64,000 nt of DNA, taken from positions 62,001 to 126,000 of the forward strand of contig JAGGDC010000004.1 of assembly GCA_020809425.1 (NCBI GenBank). Direction: 5' to 3'. This DNA comes from Candidatus Synoicihabitans palmerolidicus. Its GTDB lineage: Bacteria; Verrucomicrobiota; Verrucomicrobiia; Opitutales; Opitutaceae. Positions 29,543 through 38,634 of this stretch are shown in pieces; within the stretch, counting starts at the first letter, position 1; each line of letters opens with the position of its first letter. The position numbers and the translations under genes are program-made. Under the pieces are notes generated by a model, which saw only the letters and a program-made list of their open reading frames with translations, was not told the DNA's origin and ran no database searches.

Positions 29543-30377
29543 GCAATCTTCACCTGCAAAACCGTCAACACACTTGGCACGCGTGATGCATTGGCCGTTA
29601 GTGTTAGAGAATCACATGACGACCACCACAGACATTGCCAATCCACGCAACCTCGCCGCTTTCGCGCCGCGTGGGACCGTATGTGTACTCGTGGTCGCCC
29701 GTGACTCCCAGCAGCGTTGGCAGAAACACCAACCGAGCTCGGGCTCTCAAGCCTAAACATCCGTTCTGCGGATCTCGTTTAGCCTCCTGACTAAAGCCCG
29801 ACCCTCCAAGGTCCCGAGGTCCGCCCTCCAATTTCTACCTTGCCTGCCATGAATAAAATCGCCCTCCCACAATCGTCCGCGCCGAAGTCACGTGTGCCGG
29901 AATCCGTCCCCCTCAACGGGTCGTTCCTCACACCGCACTTCGATAGCGAGACGCTCTCCGACGCCCTGAAGCTCGTTGTGTTTGTGCCCGGGGTTTAATC
30001 CCAGCGAAGTGGAAATCACCACGCGGGGACCCTACGGAAGCCCCGCCGCCGCCGCCGCAACCCATCGACACGAAACCCACCGTGCAACACGTATCCGTAA
30101 CCCAAGCCAGAACCGATGCTCAATAGGGGCGCCCCATCTTCCGCGCCCCAGAACTCAAGACTTTTGCCCCCCGAAAAAAACAGGGGGTGTTCCCACAACG
30201 CCCGTTCAAGGGTCGCGTGCATGACAAACGTTCGGCCTGAGCGCTTCGCTCCAGCTGCATCCCATAGCGTTCGCCATCGCCCCGTCGGAGTTTCGACGCT
30301 ACGGGGCGTTTTCGCGCCCACCCTGCGGCAGCTTAGTTCTCTTTCGATGCCGCCCGTCTCCACAACCCACTGCGGAT
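29543..30377. other. 835-bp stretch with no recognised gene
   Basis: No family match in any frame. A 49-codon open frame (29849-29998, +) starts MNKIALPQSSAPKSRVPES and ends in TAA; its codons continue in another frame as NPSEVEITTRGPYG, so it may be the start of a decayed gene. It lacks a convincing ribosome-binding site and nothing identifies it. A longer minus-strand frame (30016-30483) overlaps the end of rlmJ and looks like a shadow. Confidence 0.5.
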
Positions 30378-31238
30378 CTACTCCGGCACCAACCAATGCA
30401 ATTCCCCCCCGCTTCCTGGTGCTTGCTGTAATTGTTCTCCCAACCAGACCATCACCGGCTTCACTTGCGCATCCAGTTGCCAAGGCGGATTAACCACCAT
30501 CACCCCGGCTCCGCGCATTTTTAACCCGCTCTCCGGTCCCGCGATGGTCAATTCTGCCTTCCACGTCGGCGGAAAATGCCCTGGCTCCGCCGCCCGTACA
30601 AACGCGGGCACTCCCACGCGCTCTGTAATGGGATACCACACCGCAAAAGTGCCTCCCGGCAATCGGCGCAACCCATCCCGCAACGCGGCCGTCACTCGCT
30701 CCGATTCATCGCTTTGCTCATAGGGCGGATCGATCAACACCAGAGCACGTCTCTCCTTCGGCGGCAAATTTCCCTGCATCGCTTCATATCCATCACGCTC
30801 CTCTGCTCGCGTCCGACGAAACCCGAGCAATGTCGTCACCAGCGCACCGTACTCCTCAGGATGCCGTTCACAAAAAACAGCCCGGTCCTGCTCTCTTAGT
30901 CGCGCCGCCACCAATGCCGGCGATCCCGGATAAGGTTTCCCGTCCCCGCCCATTGATTCCGCAAATTCCGACACCGCCGCCAAATACCGCTGCACCAAAA
31001 CCCCTCCCGTTTTGCCATCTTTCGTTAGCCGTCCCCACCCATCAGGCCACTCCGGCCGCCGTGCCAACACATCGCCTCGCGCCGCTCCCATCAAATCATA
31101 GGCGCCCCGCCCTGCATGCGTATCTAAATACAAGAACCCCTTTTCCTTGCGCTGCATCCCGTCCACCAACGCCAACAGGACAAGGTGCTTCGCCACATCC
31201 GCGAAGTTCCCGGCATGATAGTGGTGCCGATAATTCAC
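30378..31238 (-). CDS. rlmJ: 23S rRNA (adenine(2030)-N(6))-methyltransferase
   Basis: SAM-dependent methyltransferase of the large-subunit rRNA. 286 residues, near the family norm. It starts MNYRHHYHAGNFADVAKH, the RlmJ-specific N-terminus. Further signatures are LDTHAGRGAYDL (SAM-binding) and the catalytic LVLIDPPYEQ motif (DPPY). Its ATG overlaps the TGA of the upstream yhcH-like pseudogene (ATGA), a translational-coupling arrangement. Intact. Confidence 0.95.
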   Translation of the reverse strand: MNYRHHYHAGNFADVAKHLVLLALVDGMQRKEKGFLYLDTHAGRGAYDLMGAARGDVLARRPEWPDGWGRLTKDGKTGGVLVQRYLAAVSEFAESMGGDGKPYPGSPALVAARLREQDRAVFCERHPEEYGALVTTLLGFRRTRAEERDGYEAMQGNLPPKERRALVLIDPPYEQSDESERVTAALRDGLRRLPGGTFAVWYPITERVGVPAFVRAAEPGHFPPTWKAELTIAGPESGLKMRGAGVMVVNPPWQLDAQVKPVMVWLGEQLQQAPGSGGELHWLVPE

Positions 31239-31725
31239 CGCCGCACTTTGACCACGGTTTTATAAGCCAACTTCACCTCGCCCCAAGCGAGCGAGGGCTT
31301 GTGCAGGTCCTGGGGGAAAAACACCTCCAACTCGCCCTACCGCACCGTCCCCACACCGAGGCACTCTCCCCATCCACGTAAAACACCACATCACGCTCCG
31401 CCAGCGCGTCCTCCGTGACCTTCAATCCTTTCGCCGTCGTGACTTCCATGCGCTCATCCCCGGAAACCATGGCCTGTACGACGTACATCTCATGCGCCTC
31501 AAATCGACCTTCCTTCGGCCGCTTACCTTCATAGACTTGCTCGAGCGCGAATACTCCATCGGCCAAATCTACGCGGCGTGTTTCGCCTTGGGGGACCGCC
31601 ATGATCCGCGCATGGACCGTCGACATCGGATCAAACGCCTCGCGCAGGTAAGCCAGCGCGACATCAAATCGCTCCGAGGGAGCAAGTTGCTGCGAAACCA
31701 TCTCAAGGGTGCCCATGATTGCCAT
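31235..31725 (-). pseudogene. YhcH/YjgK/YiaL-family protein, frameshifted
   Basis: Cupin-like sugar-associated family (DUF386). The first 115 residues are in one frame (KRPKEGRFEAHEMYVVQAM, the family ExH metal-site region, and VVFYVDGE). A single frameshift near 31345 then moves the conserved end LEVFFPQDLHKPSLAWGE...VVVKV into another frame, which stops at 31235. If the lesion is real the product loses the metal-binding C-terminal strand. The gene leads directly into rlmJ through an ATGA overlap. Confidence 0.8.
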
Positions 31726-31778
31726 CTACCGACTCCAAAGCTGCCGTCCGTCCCAAGCAAGCGCTGAGCATCGGCGCC

Positions 31779-32504
31779 CTAGGATTTGGTGGCTTCATAC
31801 AGCCCGGTTTCAGCCGGCGGGTTGGGCTCCATCCAATTGATCAATATCTGGTTCACCAATTCATCGTTTTCCCAGACATCAATGCGGTGCGGCAAAATCA
31901 CGCCCTGCACCGGCCTGAACTCACCATAAAATATCTGAGTCGACTGCTTGGTCCCATCGAGCTTCATCGAAATCCGATCCTGCCGAACGATAAAATACGT
32001 GTCCGCCGCCAAATACAGGGTGGTCTGTTCCTTTAGATTCCGGGTCGCCAACAGCTTCACCACCGGTCGGCCATTCACTTCATCCTCCCCCGCATACTCG
32101 AGCGCAAATCCCCGCTCATCCGCCATTACCAAGGGATCATCAAACTCCGCGTCCGCCGTAAAGTCCTCCCGCATCGTCACCGGCATAGACTGCGAAGGAT
32201 TATCTTCCCCCGCCCGCACCCACGGTTCGTCGACTCCATTCCACCCCTGGGTAATCAGCATCCCCGCCGACTAGATCTCCACTCGGACGCAATTCGGCCG
32301 CTCCGCCCACATCTGAAACTCCAGTTCCTGATCCGCCGTACGGATTTGTTCCCCCGTGCGCAGGCTCTTTAACCGCATGACTCGCTCCAACCCGCCCATC
32401 GCTTCCACATGGATTCGCGCATTATCCGTCGCCACATCCGACCCCTCAGCCTTCAGCACTCCACCGCCCAGCACGGACATCAACAAACATATCCGAAATA
32501 CCAT
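31779..32504 (-). pseudogene. LolA-like periplasmic/outer-membrane-associated protein, one in-frame TAG
   Basis: Signal peptide at the start (MVFRICLLMSVLGGG...KAEG), then a mixed alpha/beta domain. Motifs such as HVEAMGGLERVMRLKSLRTGE, LYLAADTYFIVRQD and EFRPVQGVILPHRIDVWEN match the lipoprotein-sorting (LolA/LolB-fold) proteins common in Verrucomicrobia and Acidobacteria. A TAG at 32271-32273 (VEI-stop-SAGML) splits it, with no frame change. Relatives are about 240 residues, the length obtained if the stop is read through. Substrate unknown. Confidence 0.7.
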
Positions 32505-32605
32505 TCCCCATTTCCAGCGGCTCCGGCCTTAAGGCACAAGTCCGTTGCGCAACTCGTTCAGGATTGGCGCGAAGCACTCTCTTGGTTTTCCTCCCCTGCT
32601 CCTCC

Positions 32606-33436
32606 ATGTTGCTGCGCATTCTCTCCGACCTCCATTTTCGCGACGCCACCAGCAAACTGCGCCACTTGGAAGACCTGGAACCACTCCTCCACGGGGTCTC
32701 CGAACTCTGGCTCAACGGCGACACCTGCGACAATCAATCCGGCATGCCCCCGGCAGAGCTCGACCAAATCCGCCGCTTTTTTACGTCTCGGGTTCCCACG
32801 GTACGCTTCATCACTGGCAACCACGACCCAGATATTTCAACCATCCACGAAGCCCACACCAGCCAAGGCCGTTTGTGGGCCGTCCATGGCGATGTATTCC
32901 TCGACGACATCGTCCCTTGGAGCCGTGGTCGTCACAATATTACCCAACGACTCGCCAATATCCGCCGCCTGCATCCCATGCTTGACTACGATACCTTGCC
33001 CGACCGGTTCCAAATCCAGCGCACCGCCTGCCTGGGCTTTCGCCGTGAGTGTAATCCCGAACAGCGCAACCTCACCCACCGCGCCAAACGTTTCGCGATC
33101 GAAGTATTCCCGCCTCGCCAGCCGTGGGCGATGTTGCACACCTGGCTCACATTCTCCCGCCGAGCCATTCGACTCGCTCAACGGTGGCGACCCGACGCTC
33201 AGATCATTGTCACCGGGCACGTGCACTTTCCCCGAGTCTGGCATCACCACGACAAAACAGTCATCAACACCGGCGCGTTCAGCAGCCCATTCGGCGCTTA
33301 TTGTGTCGATGTCGTAGATGACGCCGTCACCGTCCACCGCCTGCGCAACCGACAAGGCAAATGGCATCCCGGGCGCGTCGTCGCATCGATTCCGCTGGCC
33401 CCCAAGCCCCTCGCAGGCTTAACCACCGCACTATGA
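32606..33436 (+). CDS. metallophosphoesterase
   Basis: 276 residues from the ATG at 32606, which sits just before the first motif; an upstream frame to 32564 has no match. Calcineurin-like metal-site motifs: SDLHF (DxH), WLNGDTCDN (GDxxD region), FITGNHDPD (GNHD) and IVTGHVHFPRV (GHxH). Closest in style to UDP-2,3-diacylglucosamine hydrolase-like and related phosphoesterases, but the exact substrate is not clear. The stop overlaps the ATG of the next gene (ATGA). Confidence 0.9.
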   Translation: MLLRILSDLHFRDATSKLRHLEDLEPLLHGVSELWLNGDTCDNQSGMPPAELDQIRRFFTSRVPTVRFITGNHDPDISTIHEAHTSQGRLWAVHGDVFLDDIVPWSRGRHNITQRLANIRRLHPMLDYDTLPDRFQIQRTACLGFRRECNPEQRNLTHRAKRFAIEVFPPRQPWAMLHTWLTFSRRAIRLAQRWRPDAQIIVTGHVHFPRVWHHHDKTVINTGAFSSPFGAYCVDVVDDAVTVHRLRNRQGKWHPGRVVASIPLAPKPLAGLTTAL

Positions 33437-33690
33437 CCAACGAATTCAACTGGTGGAACCGCACCCCCGAAGAGGGCAAATACAAGGTCAAAGCCAAGAT
33501 CTACGGCAACGTCCTCACATTCACCCGCCACCAAGGTCATCACACGCGCTGGGAACCGCACACACCCACCGACGACGACTTTGACCGCCTGCTCTCCGAC
33601 GCCAACAAACGCGTCCCCCGCCGCCTCATTTCCCCCAAACAGATGAAGGAAATCGAGACCGTCGCCGCCGCCAAACGCAACAAACGCTAA
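33433..33690 (+). CDS. small basic hypothetical protein
   Basis: 85 residues, rich in Lys and Arg, starting MTNEFNWWNRTPEEGKYKVK and ending in a basic AAAKRNKR tail. No domain recognised; the WW pair and a short beta-type segment (KAKIYGNVLTFTRHQ) suggest a small single-domain fold. The ATGA overlap with the phosphoesterase gene implies co-translation, so it may be a partner of that enzyme. No lesion seen. Confidence 0.7.
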   Translation: MTNEFNWWNRTPEEGKYKVKAKIYGNVLTFTRHQGHHTRWEPHTPTDDDFDRLLSDANKRVPRRLISPKQMKEIETVAAAKRNKR

Positions 33691-33782
33691 CCCCCCATTT
33701 CAACAATATATCCCCCACCTCCCCCGCGTCCCCCGCATCCACCCCACCTCAATCCACCCCTGTCCCTCCATCCGCTCGCCAT

Positions 33783-34113
33783 TTTATAACCATAGTGGTT
33801 AGTTTACCGCCCTCTCCTCCCTCCCTTTTTAACGTATTACATTACAAACCGCCCACCTCACCCTTCCGACTCGCTGCCCCCCTCTCAGCCCCCCCGGCTC
33901 CGTCCAGCCACCGCCCAGCCCCGCGGATTTATAACCATAGTGGTTAGTTTGCCGCCCCCTCTCCCACCGCTTGTAACGTATTACGTTACAACTCGCCCAT
34001 CGTCCGCCTCTCCCTTCCGGCTCGCCAGCCCCTCACTCGTCCCCACCCAGTCCTCGCCCGGCTCCGCCCGGCCACCGCCCGCCCCTCGCGGATTTATAAC
34101 CATATTGGTTAGT
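33783..34113. repeat. three tandem copies of a palindrome-bearing unit
   Basis: Three spaced copies of ATTTATAACCATAGTGGTTA, each containing the palindrome TAACCA-TAG-TGGTTA (33787-33801 and 33932-33946; the third, 34097-34111, has centre TAT and one arm mismatch). They are 145 and 165 bp apart. Between copies 1 and 2, and between 2 and 3, lies a second palindrome: TAACGTATTACATTA (33830-33844) and the perfect 8-bp-arm GTAACGTATTACGTTAC (33973-33989). The rest is C-rich. No ORF is likely. They may be operator sites of a dimeric regulator or a degenerate repeat family. Confidence 0.8.
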
Positions 34114-34161
34114 TTAGCGCGGCTTTTTGCCGATTTTAAGTCTCCTTGAACGCAGTCGGCG

Positions 34162-34710
34162 CTAGTGCGCCGTCGGCACCGTGACATTCCCGCCATTAAG
34201 TTTCGCCCATAGGTGACGAAACGCCGGGGCATAGGCCTCAGGTTCCACCTCAATAGCCGCGGTCACTTCCTCCACCGTGAACCACTTTCCGTCAGAAATC
34301 TCCGCCCGATGTAATTCGAACGGTCCTTCGTGCTCCAGCCGATAGACCCAAACGAACTCCCATCCCGTGGCCGCACAAGCGCGTTCATACACCCAACGCG
34401 TCGGCGGTCCGTCCAAAATCACCCCAATTTCTTCGCCCAACTCCCGCTGCGCTGCGCTGTCGTAATCCTCCCCCGCATCCAGATGCCCGGAACACGACGA
34501 ATCCCAGCATCCCGGCGCCAGATCTTTCTGCATAGAACGTTTTTGCAAGAATACGCTGCCGCGCTAATTGAACCCCAATACATGAATTGCACGGTGCCAA
34601 AGTTTACGGCGATGCACCTCCCTGTGCGTTGCCTGGCCGATCACTCGATCCTGCTGATCCACCAAATCAAAAAATTCGTCATCGCGCTGGGCCTTTACAT
34701 CGTCGTCCAT
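34162..34710 (-). pseudogene. NUDIX hydrolase (YfcD/isopentenyl isomerase-like), one in-frame TAG
   Basis: Starts at an ATG at 34710 and reads DEFFDLVDQQDRVIGQATHREVH, the typical start of YfcD-type NUDIX proteins. A TAG at 34564-34566 stops it in the middle of LGFN-stop-RGSVFLQKRS. The same frame continues through the NUDIX box (GHLDAGEDYDSAAQRELGEE, with REx2EExG-type residues). A product starting at an internal codon would lack the first third, so this is best treated as inactivated. The MITE-like segment lies immediately upstream. Confidence 0.82.
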
Positions 34711-34713
34711 GTG

Positions 34714-34973
34714 TGACCCCTGCTATGGGGATATTCGTCAAGAGTGATTCCGTTTTTTGGTTGCAGTTACATTCAGTGGATTGAGTTGAAGGTGGTGGAT
34801 TTGATTTTTGCGTCTTCTGAGCCACCACGGACTCGGTATGAGGCCGGGATTTCCTGCTATCCGTGTCCCCGTCAACGGGGAGCACACTATGACATATCCA
34901 TTCGTTCACTACAGGCTGCAGAAGCGAGGCTGCCCAATCTTCAAGAACGTCACATCAAAAGCGACAGGGGTCA
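34714..34973. mobile_element. candidate MITE with TGACCCCTG inverted ends
   Basis: Starts TGACCCCTG at 34714 and ends CAGGGGTCA at 34973, exact 9-bp inverted repeats enclosing 260 bp. Inside is a CCCCG-TTGA-CGGGG hairpin near 34870 and no real ORF. It sits between the broken NUDIX gene and IS110. It could alternatively be part of a REP/Y1-type palindromic family or the non-coding end of IS110. Confidence 0.45.
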
Positions 34974-35024
34974 GGTCGGGCACACTCCGCTAAAATCGTC
35001 TATTTCGCTCCGTCGATGGTGATT

Positions 35025-36131
35025 TCAGCCACTCATCGCGGGTAATTCTTTCATGGCTAAGCCAAGGTGGTCCGGCGTGGCTTTGCCCGTTCTGATTCGC
35101 CACCAATCCACCGCAAACTGTCGAGCGATGGCGACGACGATCTTCTTCTTGCTCGCCTTGGTCAGCTTGGCTTCCAGCAGCTTGTCTCGCCACTTCACGA
35201 TGCCTCGGTAGTCCGGGTTCCAGTGTATCAGCAACCAGACGCACTCGATCAACATGTGACGCAGGCGGGGGTTGCCATGCTTGGTGATCGAGCCTTGGAA
35301 GCGCCGCCGGTCGCTGGTGTCTTCACTCGGACACAACCCGGTGTAACTGCCCACCTGCTTGCGGGTGTCGAATCGTCCCCCATCACAGACTTCTCGTTCC
35401 ATTTGTTCGAAGATAACGGTGCCCATGCCCTTGGGCAGTGCCACCGCACTCATTTCCTCCAGCCGCTGCTCTACCAGCGCGATTTGTTCTTCGATAACCA
35501 ATACGATCACGCGTAGCGGCTCCAGTAATGCGAGCACGTGTTCGGTGAGCTCTTCGCCCAAACTACGCCAGCGTTTTGGTCTCCACCATTCCCCCTGGAG
35601 GCGCCCGCCGTAATACATCACGTGACCTCGCACCTTCGCCGCCAGCCGCTTGCGCTCCTTGATCAAGCTCTGGCGTTGGCAGGGGATGCTGCGCCGCCGT
35701 TCCTCGGTTTCACTGGGCACGCTCACCGTGCTGAAGCTGCGATGGTTGCCGCGCAGGTATCCGTCCAAGCATAGCACCATCTGCGTCGCATCACGCGCGT
35801 CGGTCTTAACGTTCTTGCCGTGTTCATCCCAATTGATCGGGCGGATCACGTGATTGGTCACGCCCATTTCTTGGAGTCGACGGTGTAGGTTGAAGCCAAA
35901 CGGACCGGCCTCGTAGCAGCTGTAGAGCTGGTCGCACCGGCCGGCGAGTTCATGCACCCAGACGATGAACTGCTCCGGAGTGAAGCGTTTCGCCCGCTCC
36001 GGCGCACTGCCGTCGATCTTCATGACGACGACGTATTTTTCAATGTGCACGTCGATGCCCAGCTTGATTACTTCGCCCAACCGGTTTGAATCGTTGGCGG
36101 ATGATGTGGGGGGTATTTGATTCGTAGTCAT
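35025..36131 (-). CDS. IS110-family transposase/recombinase, intact
   Basis: 368 residues from the ATG at 36131 (384 if the in-frame ATG at 36179 is used). The N-terminal RuvC-like DEDD domain begins KLGIDVHIEKYVVV and shows the IRPINWDEHGKNVKTDARDA block with acidic residues. The C-terminal domain carries TGLCPSEDTSDRRRFQGSITKHGNPRLRH, of which SxxxxxxG and RxxR are family marks; its Ser is the proposed nucleophile. No lesion seen. Elements of this family insert site-specifically, and IS110 members use a non-coding bridge RNA from one element end; element limits could not be fixed here. Confidence 0.9.
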   Translation of the reverse strand: MTTNQIPPTSSANDSNRLGEVIKLGIDVHIEKYVVVMKIDGSAPERAKRFTPEQFIVWVHELAGRCDQLYSCYEAGPFGFNLHRRLQEMGVTNHVIRPINWDEHGKNVKTDARDATQMVLCLDGYLRGNHRSFSTVSVPSETEERRRSIPCQRQSLIKERKRLAAKVRGHVMYYGGRLQGEWWRPKRWRSLGEELTEHVLALLEPLRVIVLVIEEQIALVEQRLEEMSAVALPKGMGTVIFEQMEREVCDGGRFDTRKQVGSYTGLCPSEDTSDRRRFQGSITKHGNPRLRHMLIECVWLLIHWNPDYRGIVKWRDKLLEAKLTKASKKKIVVAIARQFAVDWWRIRTGKATPDHLGLAMKELPAMSG

Positions 36132-36213
36132 AACCTTGTCAGTTCTTGCGACTTCGTCGCTCCTGACAACACCCCCCATATCATCTTCGTGGGCCAGAGA
36201 CGCCTAAACTGCC

Positions 36214-36685
36214 ATGCCGAAAATCGACGTAAACCAAGTCGCAGACATCCTCAAACGTAACGAAGTCGACCCCACCCATCCTCCGCCAAATCGTGGAGAA
36301 GATGCAAGCTGTGCTCGAACAAGAAGCCAGTGAAGAGAAGCCATCGCCCATCAAAAAGCAGTGGTGCATTCTCATTTCCGACCCCGAAAACAAACTCCCG
36401 GAGGGCGAGGATTTCGCCGGTTGGGTCGTGCAAATCCCCGAAGGTGAAAGCCCCGCGTCGACACAGGAACGCATCCACCGCGCGGCCTACGATTTCAACG
36501 CTACCAAACGGGGACGTCTGATGCCCGCCACCACGATGGGCGAGGCCTTGGAAAACGTCGCCGCCAAACATTTCAAAGAAGCCAGCCTCTGGGTGAAGAC
36601 CAAAGAGCCCGTTCTCATGCTGCGCACCGACAACAAGATTCCCAACGAAACCACTGAAAAAGACGCTCGCTGGAACCGGAGTTAA
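36214..36685 (+). pseudogene. unrecognised gene, frameshifted near its start
   Basis: Begins MPKIDVNQVADILKRNEVDP, then changes frame near 36270 at a CCCCACCC run and continues ILRQIVEKMQAVLEQEASEEK..., QWCILISDPENKLPEGEDFAGWVVQIPEGE..., ending DARWNRS at 36685. About 155 residues in all. No family recognised; the body looks like a soluble conserved hypothetical with an acidic N-terminal helix. Could also be read as a shorter intact protein starting at 36293. Confidence 0.6.
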
Positions 36686-37121
36686 CGCCCCCGGCTCCCT
36701 CCACCGCCCGGACACCTTACGTTCCCGTTAATCCGGAACGCCCTACCGGAACCTAGCAGTTCAGTCAGCTGCCACGCGCTAAACCAACGCGTGCCCGACA
36801 ACGTCCACCGTGTCGTTTCACTTGCCTATTTTCCGCCTGCGCCAAAAGGGAGGCTTCGCTGATCGGAGCGCTTGCCGACCAACCTTGGGCCAATGTCCCG
36901 CGCGGCATCGTCGATGGCTTTGATTCTCTCGCCACCACAGTCAAAGGGCTCGGCAACTTCGGTCGGTCCGTATCCGAAAATTGTGCTCCTCAAATACCAC
37001 ACGGCGTCCGACCAGCACTTGCGACTCGAAGCCGCGTTCCAATCCGATCGTCCCGACCAAGCCGTCGTTTTTCAGCTCGATAGTTAACCTCTCCCCCTCC
37101 TCGCCATCACCCGGCAAATTG
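36686..37121 (+). other. coding-like remnant without recognisable identity
   Basis: Frames from about 36850 read as protein-like text (LADQPWANVPRGIVDGFD, then in another frame LRLEAAFQSDRPDQAVVFQLDS to a TAG at 37085), with at least one frame change near 36975. No family match was made. It ends at IS3 copy 1. Probably an eroded gene. Confidence 0.4.
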
Positions 37122-37256
37122 TGAGGTGGACCCCGTCGGTTGGACAGGTCGGGCGGATTTATAGTTATGGTTTCTGGTTTTTCTGACCAAGAATAAAAGA
37201 TAATGGAGGGGAGCAGGGGAGGAAGCGCGGCTTCCTCCCCGCTCGGATAGCCGCCG

Positions 37257-38130
37257 TCAGGCGGCGGCTTGGTCGAGTTGTGCGTGGTAGACCTCGGATG
37301 GTGTTTGGCGGCCGTGGGCGGAGTGTGGTCATCGGTCGTTGTAGAACAGCAAGTAGGTCTCCAAGTTGGCATGGGCCTCGACCATCGTCTCAGAGCGTTT
37401 CAGATAGACTTCCTCGTATTTGACCCTGCGCCACAGGCGTTCGACCAAGACATTGTCCAAGCACCGTCCTTTGCCGTCCATCGACAGTCGCACGCCGGCG
37501 GCCCAACAATGGCTGGGTGAACTCGGCGCTGGTAAACTGGCAGCCTTGGTCAGTGTTGAAGATCTCCGGCTTGCCGTAAATCGCCATCGCGCGCTGCACC
37601 GCTCGCAAAAAGACGCATCGCGCGTGTTGGACAGTTCCCATGCGAGCACCATCCGCGAGTGCCAGTCGATCACCGCACACAGGTAAACGAAGCCACCGCA
37701 CACCGGGATGTAGGTGATATCTGTTGCCCACCCTTGATTCGACCTTTCAACCTTCATCGTTCGCAGCAGATACGGGTAGATCTGATGAGAGGCCGCTTTC
37801 TTCGACAGACTCGGTTTTTGATAGATCGCCGTGAGTCCCATACCCGTTTACGGTTCACCACGTGTCCTTCGCGTTGCAACCAACGGGTCATTTGGCGGCT
37901 ACCAAAGAACGGTGACTCGAGGTAGATCTCGTCGATCTGTTTCATCAACGCCAGGTCCGCTTCCTTCGGTGGCTTCGGGTGGTGGTAGTAGGTTGAGCGT
38001 GGCAGCTCCAACAGTTCGCACTGCCGGGCCACACTCAGCTTCGGATGCTCGGTTTCGATCATGCTGCGGCGCTCCTTACTCTCCAAATGGGCCAACTTTT
38101 TTTGAGCCACTCGCGCTCCATCTGCAGCTG
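37257..38130 (-). pseudogene. IS3 orfB (DDE transposase), copy 1
   Basis: Integrase-core protein with the expected order: HTH-like start (AHLESKERRSMIETEHPKLSV), LLELPRSTYYHHPKPP, the WATDITYIPVCGG...VIDWHSRMVLAWELS block with the first Asp, a second region now out of frame, and an orfB-type end YLLFYNDR. Frameshifts are visible near 37850, 37610 and 37500, and the last ten residues are cut off by a TGA at 37329-37331 that is CGA in copy 2. Not functional as it stands. Confidence 0.82.
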
Positions 38131-38373
38131 CCCGATCCGCGCATACAGTTCCTTCTCTTTGCGATTCCGCTCGATCTCGTCGCGCACCTGCGCCGAGGGC
38201 TTCGCGAAGACCTCCGGCAACCGCTCGGACACCTCCTTCTTCCACTGACTCACTTGCACCGGATGCACCTCGTGACGCTGCGCAATTACGTGGATCGGCT
38301 CGATTCCCTTGAGGGCTTCGAGCCCTACTTTCGCTTTGAACTCGGCACTGAAGACACGTCGTTTCTTCGACAT
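38059..38373 (-). CDS. IS3 orfA (HTH protein), copy 1
   Basis: 104 residues: MSKKRRVFSAEFKAKVGLEALKG and HVIAQRHEVHPVQVSQWKKE form the HTH_Tnp_1-type DNA-binding start. A leucine-zipper-like helix follows, and its last codons (WPIWRVRSAAA) run into a different frame from the family's KKLAHLESKE. In IS3 elements orfA is normally joined to orfB by a -1 programmed shift in this region. Probably an intact orfA. Confidence 0.75.
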   Translation of the reverse strand: MSKKRRVFSAEFKAKVGLEALKGIEPIHVIAQRHEVHPVQVSQWKKEVSERLPEVFAKPSAQVRDEIERNRKEKELYARIGQLQMEREWLKKSWPIWRVRSAAA

Positions 38374-38448
38374 ATTGGACTCCTTTGGGATTTAATCATC
38401 CCTCCTGTCCAACTTCATGGGTCCACCTCAGTTGGCGCATAGCCTCTT

Positions 38449-38634
38449 TTAGACGCATGGCAGCGACTCTTTGCGTCTGCCAAGCACGGTGGTCACCAGG
38501 GATCTAATCGTTGCAAGCAGCGAGATCGTTGGCCATTTACGGGCGTAGCATCGGTCTTCACCCATGGAAGCGTCTTTGCGGTAGTGAAGTGCGTTCTCGA
38601 TCTTCCAATGTCCTGTGGCCTGAGCGAGTAGCTT
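38449..38634 (-). pseudogene. C-terminal fragment of an ISAs1-type transposase
   Basis: Residues after the ISx edge read ATGHWKIENALHYRKDASMGEDRCYARKW and RSLVTTVLGRRK, the conserved HWxIENxLHY...DxxxGED segment of ISAs1 (H-repeat-like) transposases, and stop at 38449. ISx copy C begins at 38635 and occupies what was the interior of this gene. A short piece matching the ISAs1 start lies on the other side (40380-40425). Confidence 0.8.

Larger units (their letters stand above)
37122..38430 (-). mobile_element. IS3-family element, copy 1
   Basis: 1309 bp bounded by TGAGGTGGACCCC on the left and GGGTCCACCTCA on the right (inverted repeats). It carries a two-ORF organisation on the minus strand (orfA then overlapping orfB). 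A second, near-identical copy is at 53970-55305. No target duplication was evident. Confidence 0.88.

Noticed and set aside
30016-30483. 155-codon minus-strand frame before rlmJ
   Set aside because: It overlaps the 3' end of rlmJ in another frame, has low-complexity Arg/Gly composition and no match; treated as a shadow.
33691-34161. A CRISPR array at the repeats near 33783
   Set aside because: Only three repeats, spacing of 145-165 bp rather than 30-40 bp, repeats not identical, and no cas genes nearby.
11352-34710. Reassignment of TAG to glutamine
   Set aside because: trpE, the acyl-activating stump and other genes end at TAG exactly where the family ends, and the affected genes usually carry frameshifts as well; decay is the simpler explanation.
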